From assembly GCF_013385175.1 (NCBI RefSeq), contig NZ_JABZEO010000002.1, forward strand, positions 248,001 to 312,000: 64,000 bases of DNA, written 5' to 3'. Each line of letters starts with the position of its first letter. The first letter of the stretch is position 1. The stretch comes from Allochromatium humboldtianum. Lineage in GTDB: Bacteria; Pseudomonadota; Gammaproteobacteria; Chromatiales; Chromatiaceae. Of this stretch, positions 1-8,456 are shown one piece after another. The notes beneath the pieces are model-generated. The model was not told the origin of the DNA, searched no databases, and saw nothing but the letters and a program-made list of their open reading frames with translations. The position numbers and the translations under genes are program-made.

Positions 1-54
1 TCTCTGCGTCAGTTGCTGGACGATTTCTTCGCCGATGTCTCTACTCTGCTATGA
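1..54 (+). CDS. C-terminal end of a gene cut by the window edge, possibly a TumE-like toxin
   Basis: An open frame runs from the first base to a TGA at 52-54 and encodes the last 17 residues of a protein (SLRQLLDDFFADVSTLL). Ten bases separate it from the next gene, which is an HVO_A0114-type DNA-binding protein. In known TumE/TumA toxin-antitoxin pairs the DUF6516 toxin gene lies directly upstream of such a regulator, so this tail may be the toxin. That is inference from context only; the tail is too short to identify. Confidence 0.4.
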   Translation, partial: SLRQLLDDFFADVSTLL

Positions 55-64
55 GGATCAGACC

Positions 65-412
65 ATGCGCACCCTGATGATCGATGTTTGCGATTTGGAA
101 ACGACCAAGGCGCGGATGCTGGCCGCGTTGGAAAGCTCGGAGCCATCGGCGCCTGTCTTATCGTTTCCGTCCGAGGAGCAGCTCTTCACAGTGCTGACGG
201 CTCGGCGCTGGACGCTGCTGCGAGCCTTGACCGGAGCAGGGCCGGTTGGTGTGCGTGAGTTGGCGCGGCGCGTCGGGCGGGATGTCAAGGGTGTGCATAC
301 CGATGCTCAGGCGCTCGTCAAAGCTGGCGTGATCGACAAGCTGCCCGACGGCAAGCTCCATTTCCCCTATGACGCGGTGCACCTGGAACTGGAACTCAAG
401 GCCGTTGCGTAG
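65..412 (+). CDS. HVO_A0114-family winged-helix DNA-binding protein, probable TumA-type antitoxin
   Basis: 115 residues. The first half is variable. From about residue 40 there is a winged-helix region (LLRALTGAGPVGVRELARRVGRD) followed by the recognition-helix stretch KGVHTDAQALVKAGVI and the closing PYD motif typical of the HVO_A0114 family. Members act as antitoxin and autorepressor beside DUF6516 (TumE) toxins, and the tail of an upstream gene at 1-54 fits that arrangement. I chose the ATG at 65 rather than an in-frame ATG at 35, because 35 lies inside the upstream frame and the family starts near here. Family assignment is good; the toxin partner is mostly outside the window. Confidence 0.75.
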   Translation: MRTLMIDVCDLETTKARMLAALESSEPSAPVLSFPSEEQLFTVLTARRWTLLRALTGAGPVGVRELARRVGRDVKGVHTDAQALVKAGVIDKLPDGKLHFPYDAVHLELELKAVA

Positions 413-430
413 AGGTGATGAGACTGCGCC

Positions 431-1576
431 ATGACTGACCACGCGACCGATATCAGCCGCCGACTCGAAGACCGTATCCGCGCCGAGATCCGGGCGCGGG
501 GCGGCGTGCTCGCCTTCGACCGCTTCATGGAACTGGCGCTCTATGCGCCCGGACTCGGCTACTACGTCGCGGGAGCGCCCAAGTTAGGGCCGGGCGGCGA
601 CTTTGTCACCGCGCCCGAGCTCTCGCCGCTGTTCGGGCGTTGTCTCGCCGTCCAGTGCGCCGAAGCGCTGGAACGACTCGACGACGGCGAGATTCTGGAG
701 TTCGGCGCCGGCAGCGGGGCGCTGGCCGTGCAGATCCTGCTGGAACTGGAGTCGCTGGAGCAGCTGCCCGAACGCTATCGGATCCTCGAACCCAGCCCGG
801 ATCTCCAGGAACGCCAGCGTACTGCCATCGAGGCCGCCGCGCCCCACCTGCTCGCCCGCTGCGACTGGCTGACGACCCTGCCCGAGCGTTTCGCTGGAGT
901 CGTGATCGCCAACGAAGTGCTGGACGCCATGCCGGTGCATCGCTTTCGCATCGGTGCTGACGGTGAGATCCTGGAGATCGGCGTCACTGAGGCGGATGCT
1001 CGACTCGTCGAGGTCGCCGTTCCGCCGATCTCGTCGGGACTGGTCGAGGCTGTGTCAGCGTTGCACCTGGTTGGGCTAGCCGATACGCCTGGCTACGAGT
1101 CCGAGATCAATCTGCGTCTGGCCCCTTGGCTTTCAGCCCTGTCGAGCGCACTGGAACGCGGTCTGGTCCTCCTGATCGACTACGGCTATCCATGCGCCGA
1201 GTACTATCAGCCTGAGCGTCATATGGGCACACTACGCTGTCACTATCGCCACCAGGCCCACTCAGACCCCTATGTTCATCTCGGGCTCCAGGACATCACG
1301 GCGCATGTCGACTTCACCGCCGTTGCCGAGGCTGGCGTCACCGCCGGGTTCGAGCTGGCCGGTTTCACGACCCAAGCACACTTCCTGATCGGCTGCGGCA
1401 TCGACCGTTTGATGCAGACCGCGTCGCCGGAGGCCGCACTCGACCAAGCGCTAGGCGCCAAACAATTACTGTTGCCGACAGCCATGGGCGAGCGCTTCAA
1501 AGTACTCGGGCTCGCCAAGGGTGTCGACGGCCCCTGGATCGGTTTCGCCATGCGCGACCTGAGCGAGCGTTTGTAG
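431..1576 (+). CDS. SAM-dependent methyltransferase, MidA/NDUFAF7 (DUF185) family
   Basis: 381 residues. The family motif PGLGYY (residues 40-45) precedes a class I SAM-binding loop, EFGAGSG at about 90-96, and the length matches the DUF185 family. The mitochondrial homologue NDUFAF7/MidA methylates an arginine of a complex I subunit; the role in bacteria is less certain, though a protein-arginine methyltransferase acting on respiratory complexes is plausible. The gene follows the antitoxin gene by 18 bases but is unlikely to be functionally linked. No truncation or missing motif is visible. Confidence 0.85.
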   Translation: MTDHATDISRRLEDRIRAEIRARGGVLAFDRFMELALYAPGLGYYVAGAPKLGPGGDFVTAPELSPLFGRCLAVQCAEALERLDDGEILEFGAGSGALAVQILLELESLEQLPERYRILEPSPDLQERQRTAIEAAAPHLLARCDWLTTLPERFAGVVIANEVLDAMPVHRFRIGADGEILEIGVTEADARLVEVAVPPISSGLVEAVSALHLVGLADTPGYESEINLRLAPWLSALSSALERGLVLLIDYGYPCAEYYQPERHMGTLRCHYRHQAHSDPYVHLGLQDITAHVDFTAVAEAGVTAGFELAGFTTQAHFLIGCGIDRLMQTASPEAALDQALGAKQLLLPTAMGERFKVLGLAKGVDGPWIGFAMRDLSERL

Positions 1577-1789
1577 GGATGCGGCCCAAGGCGGGCCGAC
1601 TGTATACCGACGGGAACTGAACTATTGAACACCCGCTACCGAGAACATATGCTTGAGGCGCAATAACACTGAGCGCTCGCGCCTTACAAGCCCGAACGAC
1701 TCAGGAAGTCGGAGCCGTGCGGATACGCCCCCGTGGTCGTCTCCTAGGCTCCAGTGAGGAGAGACAGACGTTCGTTCGGAGTCAGTGCA

Positions 1790-1972
1790 ATGGAAAAAAG
1801 ACAAAGAGAATTGGACACTTGGGTGGCTTCCAAGGTACAGGGCAATCTGGGCTGCACCTATATCCGGCTCTATGCCGATGCCCCGGGCTGGGTGCGCGAT
1901 GTCGCAGTCAACCGTTTCGGCAAGGGCACGGTGTTCCTGCCCCCGGAGCAGTCCAGGCCAAGGGCGGCCTGA
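1790..1972 (+). CDS. small hypothetical protein (60 aa)
   Basis: A 60-codon frame starts at an ATG with a GGAG ribosome-binding site at 1778-1781, eight bases upstream, which favours this start over an upstream in-frame one at 1754. The product is basic at the N-terminus (MEKRQRELDTW) with a hydrophilic middle; I recognise no domain, signal or membrane segment. It lies in a 415-base gap between the MidA gene and the convergent reductase gene and ends 19 bases before the latter's stop. It may be a real small gene or a chance frame in GC-rich DNA. Confidence 0.4.
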   Translation: MEKRQRELDTWVASKVQGNLGCTYIRLYADAPGWVRDVAVNRFGKGTVFLPPEQSRPRAA

Positions 1973-1991
1973 ACGCTACGAGCGAGCGCGA

Positions 1992-3467
1992 TCAGGTAGC
2001 CGTCTCTTCGGTTGCGATCCGCTCGGCCTCGACACCCAGGACGAGCAGTGCCGCGCGCGTCGCCCTCACGGATTCAGCCGGCCCGGCGACATAGAAGCGC
2101 GCCCCGGTCGGCTCCGTCAGATCGGCGCGAATCAACGCCATCAGATCCTCGACACGCCCACTCACCAGCGGCGTGAAGCCGAAGTTGTCCAACGCATCCC
2201 GCAGCGCGCGTCCCCACTGGGCCTGATGATGGGCCTCCGGATACGGCGTATCCCAATAGAGCTGGAATGACTCGATGTGATCGATCGAGACCGCGTGCTC
2301 GATCAGGCTCTTGATCGGCGCGATGCCGTCGCCATGGGCGATGAAGATCGCCGGTTCCGACGCCTCGTCGCGCAGCACGAAGTCTCCGAGCGGTCCGCTG
2401 GCGGTGACGAGCTGTCCCGGACGCAGCCCGCCGAACACCGCCTCCGAGAAGGCATCCGCCTGACGCCGGACATAGAACCACAGGTGGCGTCCGTTGCAGG
2501 GACAGCTGGCGATCGGCAGCTCGCGCGATTCGCCGCTCTCCAGGGTCAGGAGCGCCCGCTGTCCGGCCATGAAGCGCAGCGTCTGGGTACGCGGGGTCTG
2601 GATGCTGAGCGCGACCAGATCCGGGCCGAGCCGTTCGAGCTTGCGCAGACTGGCACGGATCTCCTGATAGGGCAGATCCTCGGCCCGATTGGCCTCGGCG
2701 GCCTCCAGCACCAGATCCGTCACGGCTGTGTGCGAGCAGGTCAGGATATAGCCCATCGCCTTCTCGCGTTCGCTGATCACATAGTCGTGCTCGCGCAGAC
2801 GCCAGGTCTCGCCGCTGACCACGCGCGCCTTGCAGCCGCCGCAGTTGCCGCTGGAACAGCCGTAGTTGAGTGTCAGGCCCGCGCGCACCGAGGCTTCGAG
2901 AATGGATTCGTTGCCCTCGACGAAGAAGTCGTGCCCGCTGGGGATGAGTTTGACGTTGGCGGCCATGAGTCGCAAAAAGGCATCTTTGACGATGAGTTGG
3001 GCGCGCTGGTCCGGATTGGCTTCGGCGGCCAGTCGCGCGCGTTCGCCGCGTAGCCAGTCGCGTAGCGCGAGCAGGGATTCCTCGAGCTGACCGCGCGGCA
3101 GCCGGCAGAGTTCGTCGACCTGCTCGCCGATCTGGTCCAGCAGTTCCGTGGCCGATTCCAGCCGCGCGGCACGGTCGGCGAGGCCGGCGCTCAACCCCTG
3201 GAGCCTTGAGAGCAGCACCTCGGGATCGGGCAGGGTGGTCTCGCCGCCGCCAGCGTGGAACCTGGGATGGGCGAGCGCCTTGATGCGCGTGGTCCGCTCC
3301 AGGGCGTCGTCGTTGGCGAGGCTGACGCTCGGATAGGCGCGCAATAGATCGTTGACCGCCACCGCGCCCTCGAAGGTCGGGATCTCGCCGCGCCGGATGC
3401 GGGCCTGGAGTTCGGCGCGGGTGACGCCCGCGAGTCGCGCGGCGCGTGAAAGGCTCAGATAGTCCAT
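1992..3467 (-). CDS. 2Fe-2S ferredoxin / FAD-NAD(P)H reductase with N-terminal helix-turn-helix segment
   Basis: 491 residues. Residues 1-45 look like a MerR/excisionase-type helix-turn-helix (LSRAARLAGVTRAELQARIRRG). Residues 85-170 are helical and charged. A plant-type 2Fe-2S domain follows, with ligands C204, C209, C212 and C244 (GCSSGNCGGC ... TCSH). The C-terminal half is a ferredoxin-NAD reductase module with a flavin-binding region near 300-360 and a nucleotide-binding stretch IFIAHGDGIAP near 374-384. The electron-transfer part resembles oxygenase and CDP-deoxyhexose reductases. It follows pilV by 84 bases on the same strand, so it may be read with the pilin operon. The partner and substrate are unknown; the HTH-electron transfer fusion is unusual. 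Confidence 0.75.
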   Translation of the reverse strand: MDYLSLSRAARLAGVTRAELQARIRRGEIPTFEGAVAVNDLLRAYPSVSLANDDALERTTRIKALAHPRFHAGGGETTLPDPEVLLSRLQGLSAGLADRAARLESATELLDQIGEQVDELCRLPRGQLEESLLALRDWLRGERARLAAEANPDQRAQLIVKDAFLRLMAANVKLIPSGHDFFVEGNESILEASVRAGLTLNYGCSSGNCGGCKARVVSGETWRLREHDYVISEREKAMGYILTCSHTAVTDLVLEAAEANRAEDLPYQEIRASLRKLERLGPDLVALSIQTPRTQTLRFMAGQRALLTLESGESRELPIASCPCNGRHLWFYVRRQADAFSEAVFGGLRPGQLVTASGPLGDFVLRDEASEPAIFIAHGDGIAPIKSLIEHAVSIDHIESFQLYWDTPYPEAHHQAQWGRALRDALDNFGFTPLVSGRVEDLMALIRADLTEPTGARFYVAGPAESVRATRAALLVLGVEAERIATEETAT

Positions 3468-3551
3468 GCTCGAATCGCCTGACTGGTTGCTGAAGAGTCC
3501 TTCCCCGATGTGGTCGCTCGTCGGCGATTTTCAAACCGCGACCGCTCGAAC

Positions 3552-3959
3552 TCAGGGGGCGATGAGGGTGCGCAGGCCGGTCGTCCGGAGCTCGCCCCCG
3601 GCGCCTTCCCAGCGGGCGACGACCCGGACCTCATCGACGCCGGACTGTGCGCCGGGCCGGATGGTCCAGGAGCGCGCGAAACGGGTGCTGTCTCCCGGTC
3701 GCTCGGCGGCGATGTCCTCCCCGTCCTGGAGCGTCTCGCCGCCGGCGGCCAGATCACGCAGTTCCTCGACCTTGTCGAGCACCAGATTGATGGCCGTGGT
3801 CTGGGCCTTGGTCTGGCGCCGGTTCTCGTGCAGATCGCCCTGGAACTGGGCGAGCGTGAGCAGGCCCGAGGTCAGCACGGTGAGCGAGATCAGGGCTTCG
3901 TTCAGGCTGAAGCCGCGTTGGTCGCGCCGCCGACCCTGATCGAATGTGGTTCGTCGCAT
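3552..3959 (-). CDS. pilV: type IV pilus minor pilin PilV
   Basis: 135 residues with a short basic leader ending in Gly and the prepilin signature GFSLNEALISL, including Glu at mature position 5, followed by a hydrophobic helix. PilV is a minor pilin of the inner-membrane priming complex that starts pilus assembly and is cleaved by PilD. I use the ATG at 3959, which gives a normal 15-residue leader; an in-frame start 33 bases upstream would lengthen it without need. It is the last pilin gene of the minus-strand cluster, 36 bases after pilX. Confidence 0.8.
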   Translation of the reverse strand: MRRTTFDQGRRRDQRGFSLNEALISLTVLTSGLLTLAQFQGDLHENRRQTKAQTTAINLVLDKVEELRDLAAGGETLQDGEDIAAERPGDSTRFARSWTIRPGAQSGVDEVRVVARWEGAGGELRTTGLRTLIAP

Positions 3960-3995
3960 GTTTCGTGTTCTCCCGCTGATACGGATATCCACCGA

Positions 3996-5174
3996 TCACC
4001 AGTCGCGCCAGGTGCCCGGAACCCGGATGGCGCCGTCGATGACCTGAAAGGCCGTGTTCAGGGCGCTGGCCGCGCCCCAGTCGGTCTCGATGAAGACCGA
4101 GTCCAGCGCCGGTGCCTGGACATCGCCCTCCCACAGAACCGCGCCCTGAAGGCGTGCGCCGCCCCAGCCCTGACCGGCACAGGCCGTGCCCGATTCGTAA
4201 TAGACGATCCCATGTACCCGGATGTCCGGGGCGAAGCGCGGACAGCCGGCCTCGCTCGGAACGATGAGCAGGATCGGCCGATCCGGTGTGCCGATGGTCC
4301 GGCTGTCGACACCGATGTCTTCGGCACAGAAGCCGCTCAGGCGCAAGGCATCGATGGTCCCCGAGACATGGATCAGATAGAGTCCGGGCGGTTCGGTGGC
4401 GCCACAGGGAATCCGGTCGGCGAAGACATGCCCGGCCGCCTCGGCGCGGCGCTTGGCCTCGGCCAGCGGCAGGGCGAAGACCTGATTCCAGACGCAGTGC
4501 GCGCCTGGACAACCGTCGATCCGCGCGCGCTCCAGATCGGCACTCTGCCCCTTTTCGTCCGGCGTCAGGACGCGATCGGCGTTGCGGTCGTTCCAGACCC
4601 CGACCGCCAGTTGTCCCTGCGGCAGACAGTCCGCATCCGCTGCGCGGCCGCTCAGGATGGCCGGCGCGTCCTCGTCCAGCCGCCAGAGTTCGCTCGGCTC
4701 CAGCGGTTCTTCCAGACAGCCGGCGAGCACCAGGGGCGGCGGCGCTCGGGTCTCGGGAGCGACGTCGAACAGCCCGGTCTGGGTGAAGCATTCGCGCGCG
4801 ATCGACTCCAGACCGGGATCCTGATCCGAGCTCGCCCGTGAGCGCACGCAGACGGCATTGGTGCGGCGACTGAACTGAAGTTCCACCCGGAAGCGCTGAC
4901 CGTCCTCCGCCGACAGCTCGGGCACGCTCGGCACGGCATCGCCCGGTCGCCAGACCTGGGCGCCGAGCCAGGCCAAGGCATAGTCCAGCCCGGCCTGAGC
5001 GGCCTGCTGCGCCAGGATCGACTGCTGCTCGTTGGTGGCGATGCGTTGCTCCACCACGCCGGTGCGCGCGCTGCTGAAAGCCAGGATGCCGGCGCCGATC
5101 AGGAGCATCAGACCGAACAGCAGGGTCATGGAACCGTCCTGGCGCCGATGGATTTGTGTGGGATTCCTGGGCAT
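3996..5174 (-). CDS. pilX: type IV pilus assembly protein PilX
   Basis: 392 residues. After a short basic leader the N-terminus shows one hydrophobic helix (MTLLFGLMLLIGAGILAFSS) followed by EQRIATNEQQSILAQQAAQAGLDYA, the usual start of PilX minor pilins. Position 5 of the mature protein is not Glu, as is common in PilX. The C-terminal part is a long soluble domain with paired cysteines. It is longer than many PilX proteins (about 170-200 residues), so extra domain content is likely. The start at 5174 follows pilW by 22 bases; the frame extends further upstream but overlaps pilW. Confidence 0.75.
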   Translation of the reverse strand: MPRNPTQIHRRQDGSMTLLFGLMLLIGAGILAFSSARTGVVEQRIATNEQQSILAQQAAQAGLDYALAWLGAQVWRPGDAVPSVPELSAEDGQRFRVELQFSRRTNAVCVRSRASSDQDPGLESIARECFTQTGLFDVAPETRAPPPLVLAGCLEEPLEPSELWRLDEDAPAILSGRAADADCLPQGQLAVGVWNDRNADRVLTPDEKGQSADLERARIDGCPGAHCVWNQVFALPLAEAKRRAEAAGHVFADRIPCGATEPPGLYLIHVSGTIDALRLSGFCAEDIGVDSRTIGTPDRPILLIVPSEAGCPRFAPDIRVHGIVYYESGTACAGQGWGGARLQGAVLWEGDVQAPALDSVFIETDWGAASALNTAFQVIDGAIRVPGTWRDW

Positions 5175-5196
5175 GGCGCTGTCTGTCGACCGGGGT

Positions 5197-6135
5197 TCAG
5201 GGTGTCCGGACGAGCCGGTCGTTGCGCACCGCCACGCGCGTGACGAGTTGGCGCCGACTGGCGGCCTCGCCAGCGAGCTGGCCGCTGATCTCGATGCCGA
5301 CCGAGCGCACCCAGCGGCAGCGGTCTCCGGGTTCGCACGGGGCATCCGGCGACTGGCCCGCCTGGTCGTTGACGACCCGGGTCGTGACGCTGAAGGTCAA
5401 CGCCGTGATCTCGATGTCCGGGCTGGTGATGCGCTCCCAGCTCCCGGTGTTGCAGCCGAAGCTCAGATCCTCGGCATTCCGGCGTCCGACGCGCATGTCG
5501 ATCCCACCCCGGCGCCAGCGGAATCCCTGCATCTCCATCTCGATGGCTTGGCTGGGAGTGGCCGCGTCAGGTGGATACCAGGCACGCCAGGCATAGGGTT
5601 CCTGATTGGCGGCCTCGAAGGGCGCGCCGCTCGGACGCGGACACTCGGATTCGCCGACGCCCGCCGCGCAGGCGCGGAGGCCGATGCGTCCATCACCGTC
5701 GGAGTCGTAACCGTAGGTGAGACAGGAGCCGGTCTGGACCCAGGCGCGGCACTCGCCCGAGTCATAGCTGGTTGTGCACACAGGCGCGGTGCAATCGCCG
5801 TCGTCGTTGTCGACGCAGAGATCGTTGTCGATCGTCCCGTATCGGCGCTGAAAGGGGTTGTCGAGCGGATCGGGATCGCCCTGTCCATCGAGATCGGGCG
5901 GATCCCAGTGGCCCGCGCGACGGATGTCGATCCGCATCACGTCGAGCGCGGCGCGCAGTTCCTGATCGAGCCGCGCCTGTCTGAGCGTGTCGCGCGCCCC
6001 CTCCGAGATCAGCATGTATGCCTGGAGCGTGGCCGAGAGGACCAGCAGGCCGACCACCAGCCCGACCATCAGGCTGATAAGGGTCACACCGCGCTGACGT
6101 CGCGGCCCGATCGCTGATTCAGCCGCAGGCGTCAT
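5197..6135 (-). CDS. pilW: type IV pilus minor pilin PilW
   Basis: 312 residues with leader RRQRG and the hydrophobic segment VTLISLMVGLVVGLLVLSA, then a long soluble domain rich in Asp and paired cysteines with the PilW-type region GARDTLRQARLDQELRAALDVMRIDIRRAGHW. The mature fifth residue is Ser, where most minor pilins have Glu. PilW works with PilV, PilX and FimT/GspH-type pilins to prime the pilus. The start overlaps the end of the upstream fimT/gspH gene by 17 bases, which supports translation coupling. Confidence 0.8.
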   Translation of the reverse strand: MTPAAESAIGPRRQRGVTLISLMVGLVVGLLVLSATLQAYMLISEGARDTLRQARLDQELRAALDVMRIDIRRAGHWDPPDLDGQGDPDPLDNPFQRRYGTIDNDLCVDNDDGDCTAPVCTTSYDSGECRAWVQTGSCLTYGYDSDGDGRIGLRACAAGVGESECPRPSGAPFEAANQEPYAWRAWYPPDAATPSQAIEMEMQGFRWRRGGIDMRVGRRNAEDLSFGCNTGSWERITSPDIEITALTFSVTTRVVNDQAGQSPDAPCEPGDRCRWVRSVGIEISGQLAGEAASRRQLVTRVAVRNDRLVRTP

Positions 6136-6652
6136 AGCCCGGCAATCCAGCGTTGGGCGTGCAGAAACGCACCCGTCCGAGCCGCGAGAGCACGACGCGG
6201 ATCTCGGCGCCGCTCGGCGAACTTAGGGTCAGACTGCCGTTTATGGCCGTGGCCCGGCGCGGCTCGAAGCGGGTGAGGCTCAATGTCGATGTGATCCGTG
6301 TGCCGGGGAAGGTCTCTCCCAGGACGCGCTTGATCCGGCAGGCCTCCTCGCTGTCGGGCGTCAGCCGACAATCGCAGCCCGTCGGCCGATCCGTGACGCC
6401 GTAGCACCAGTGTTCGGTATCGACGCTGAATCCAAGCACCCGATTGCGCTTGATGGCTTCCGAGCGGGTCCATTGCAGATCCTCGGCGAGGGCATGGGCG
6501 GCGGCCTTGAGTCTATTGCGCTCGATCAGATCCTGCGCGGAGGGCAGGGCGATCCCGAGCAGCAGGGCCAGGATCGTGACCACGATCAGGAGTTCGAGCA
6601 GGGTGACGCCCCGCAGGCGTGCGGCGCGTCCAATGGGCGCCTTCACCAACAT
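6119..6652 (-). CDS. fimT: GspH/FimT family pseudopilin
   Basis: 177 residues. The prepilin motif GVTLLELLIVVTILALLLGIALPS is split by cleavage after Gly and carries Glu at position 5. The downstream helix LIERNRLKAAAHALAEDLQWTRSEAIKRN is the hallmark of the FimT/GspH family, and the C-terminal beta domain has several cysteines. The ATG at 6652 overlaps the pilE stop by 10 bases; the open frame further upstream is only the shadow of pilE. Minor pilin of the priming complex. The symbol fimT is by family, not by proven orthology. Confidence 0.8.
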   Translation of the reverse strand: MLVKAPIGRAARLRGVTLLELLIVVTILALLLGIALPSAQDLIERNRLKAAAHALAEDLQWTRSEAIKRNRVLGFSVDTEHWCYGVTDRPTGCDCRLTPDSEEACRIKRVLGETFPGTRITSTLSLTRFEPRRATAINGSLTLSSPSGAEIRVVLSRLGRVRFCTPNAGLPGYDACG

Positions 6653-7107
6653 GCACCCGGCTCCCGTCGACCATCCTGGTCGATCGTCAGCGGATTGCAG
6701 GCGACGCCGCGCGCACGATCGCCGACCTGATGGCCGATGGGCTCGGCGCGTGCCAGGAATCCGCCCGCGTCGGCGCTGGGCAGGTCGATCCGATAGTGTC
6801 CATCCGGACTGTGCGTGCTCAATCCGAGTCCAAGACTCTCGGCGCCTGGCGTACAGCCCGGCGTCCCATCGACCCGATCGGCATAACGCAGACAGCTCGC
6901 CCTGAACCGCTCCTGCGCGATGGCCACCCGCAGCAGCGCCGTCTGACCGTCGGCGCGTCGCGCCTGCCGGACGTGCTGCTGATAGGACGGTACCGACAGT
7001 GCGGCCAGGATCGCAACGATGGATAGGACCGCCAACAGTTCCATGAGCGTGAAACCCTGTCGTTGCCGGCGACATCTTGGCGAATGAATTTGACGCTTCG
7101 TTTTCAT
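6643..7107 (-). CDS. pilE: type IV pilin PilE-like
   Basis: 154 residues with an 18-residue basic leader, prepilin motif GFTLMELLAVLSIVAILAAL and the PilE-type continuation SVPSYQQHVRQARRADGQTALL. The C-terminus has a cysteine pair (VACNP ... GACW) that would form the D-loop. It is the first gene of the minus-strand cluster, so the promoter should lie in the 294-base AT-rich region 7108-7401 shared with the divergent exbB. It may be a minor pilin rather than the main subunit, as PilE proteins in such clusters often are. Confidence 0.8.
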   Translation of the reverse strand: MKTKRQIHSPRCRRQRQGFTLMELLAVLSIVAILAALSVPSYQQHVRQARRADGQTALLRVAIAQERFRASCLRYADRVDGTPGCTPGAESLGLGLSTHSPDGHYRIDLPSADAGGFLARAEPIGHQVGDRARGVACNPLTIDQDGRREPGACW

Positions 7108-7401
7108 CTCGATTCATGGATTCCGGATGGCGGCCATGATTCATGGTCACGAAAAGCGGGCGATCCGGGTTTTCAGAGTGATTTTGAACAGGATTTCAGG
7201 GGCCTGATTATCACGAAATGCAACCGAAAAACCAAGATTTCAGCTTTCCATGGAGGATTTAGATAGACCATCGACACCGATCTGTCCAGTCGAATATCTA
7301 ATCATAATGTGTTCATGTCGATCAGGGCGTGCTTCGAGTATCATGCTCGGTCTGAAATAAACGATGCGCCCAGGGCTTGCAGACCGTGGAGGAGACTGTC
7401 C

Positions 7402-8031
7402 TTGCTTGAACTCATGTATGCCGGCGGCTGGCTGATGGCGCCGATCCTGGCCTGTTCGGTGCTGGCGACCGCGATCGTGATCGAGCGCGCCTGGACCCTG
7501 CGTCGCTCACGCATCATGCCGGAGCGGCTGGTGGAGCGGATCTGGCGCCTGCATCAGGAGCAGCGGCTCAACGAGGTCGCCATCGCCCAGATCCGTGACG
7601 GCTCGCCGCTCGGGCGTCTGCTGGCGGCCGGTCTGGTCAACCGTCATCACTCGCACGAGGTGATGAAGGACGCCATCAACGACGCCGGCCGCCATGTGGT
7701 GGCCCAGCTCGAACGCTTCCTGAACACGCTCGGCACCATCGCCGCGATTGCGCCCCTGCTGGGCCTGCTCGGCACCGTGCTGGGTATGATCGACGTCTTC
7801 GGGGTCATCATGGAGGCGGGCGTGGGCAATGCTGGTGTGCTGGCCGGCGGCATCTCCAAGGCGCTCATCACCACGGCGGCCGGACTCTCGGTGGCCATTC
7901 CGGCGCTCATGTTCCACCGCTTCTTCGACAGCAAGGTCGGGCGGATCGCGCTCGACATGGAGGAGCAGGCGCTGCGGCTGGTCGAGGTGCTCAAGGGCGA
8001 GCGCGAGGCGAGCGGAGAGGCGCCGCGATGA
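7402..8031 (+). CDS. exbB: MotA/TolQ/ExbB proton channel family protein
   Basis: About 209 residues. Three membrane segments are visible: near the N-terminus (GGWLMAPILACSVLATAIVI), in the middle (IAAIAPLLGLLGTVLGMIDVF) and near residues 155-180 (ALITTAAGLSVAIPALMFHRFF). The second and third match the ExbB/TolQ channel helices. I chose the TTG at 7402 because GGAGGA at 7388-7393 is nine bases upstream and the resulting N-terminus (LLELMYAGGWLM) is normal for the family; an ATG at 7414 is the alternative. With ExbD it forms the inner-membrane motor that energises outer-membrane transport. The stop overlaps exbD by 4 bases. Confidence 0.85.
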   Translation: MLELMYAGGWLMAPILACSVLATAIVIERAWTLRRSRIMPERLVERIWRLHQEQRLNEVAIAQIRDGSPLGRLLAAGLVNRHHSHEVMKDAINDAGRHVVAQLERFLNTLGTIAAIAPLLGLLGTVLGMIDVFGVIMEAGVGNAGVLAGGISKALITTAAGLSVAIPALMFHRFFDSKVGRIALDMEEQALRLVEVLKGEREASGEAPR

Positions 8032-8456
8032 ATCTGCGTCCGCATCGCCGCCAGCCGGTCGACATCAATCTGGCGCCCCTGATCGATGTCGTCTTCCTGC
8101 TGCTGATCTTCTTCATGGTCTCGACCACCTTCAAGGACGAGGCGCGTCTGCGCGTGCAGTTGCCGCAGGCCCAGGGCGAGGACATTCCGGCCCAGGAGCC
8201 GGCCATGATCCGGATCGTCATCGATCGGGCCGGGCGCTTCTTCGTCGACGATCGCGAGGTCAGCGACACCCGGACGGCGACCCTGGCGCGTCTGCTCACC
8301 GAACGCCGTGGCGAGGACAGCACGATCCCGGTGCTGATCCAGGCCGACGCCGCCACGCCCCATCAAGCGGTGATGACCGCCATGGATGCGGCCAGCCAGG
8401 CTGGCTTGACCCGTCTCGCCTTCGCCGCGACCCGCTCGGAAGGCGCCGCGCCATGA
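8028..8456 (+). CDS. exbD: ExbD/TolR biopolymer transport protein
   Basis: 142 residues with a short cytoplasmic start, one membrane helix carrying the essential Asp (NLAPLIDVVFLLLIFFMVST) and a periplasmic domain. It partners ExbB in a proton-driven complex. It overlaps exbB at its start, and its stop overlaps the msbA start as ATGA. ExbB-ExbD pairs directly before msbA are common in gammaproteobacteria and may relate to envelope biogenesis rather than TonB-dependent uptake; that role is inference. Confidence 0.85.
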   Translation: MNLRPHRRQPVDINLAPLIDVVFLLLIFFMVSTTFKDEARLRVQLPQAQGEDIPAQEPAMIRIVIDRAGRFFVDDREVSDTRTATLARLLTERRGEDSTIPVLIQADAATPHQAVMTAMDAASQAGLTRLAFAATRSEGAAP

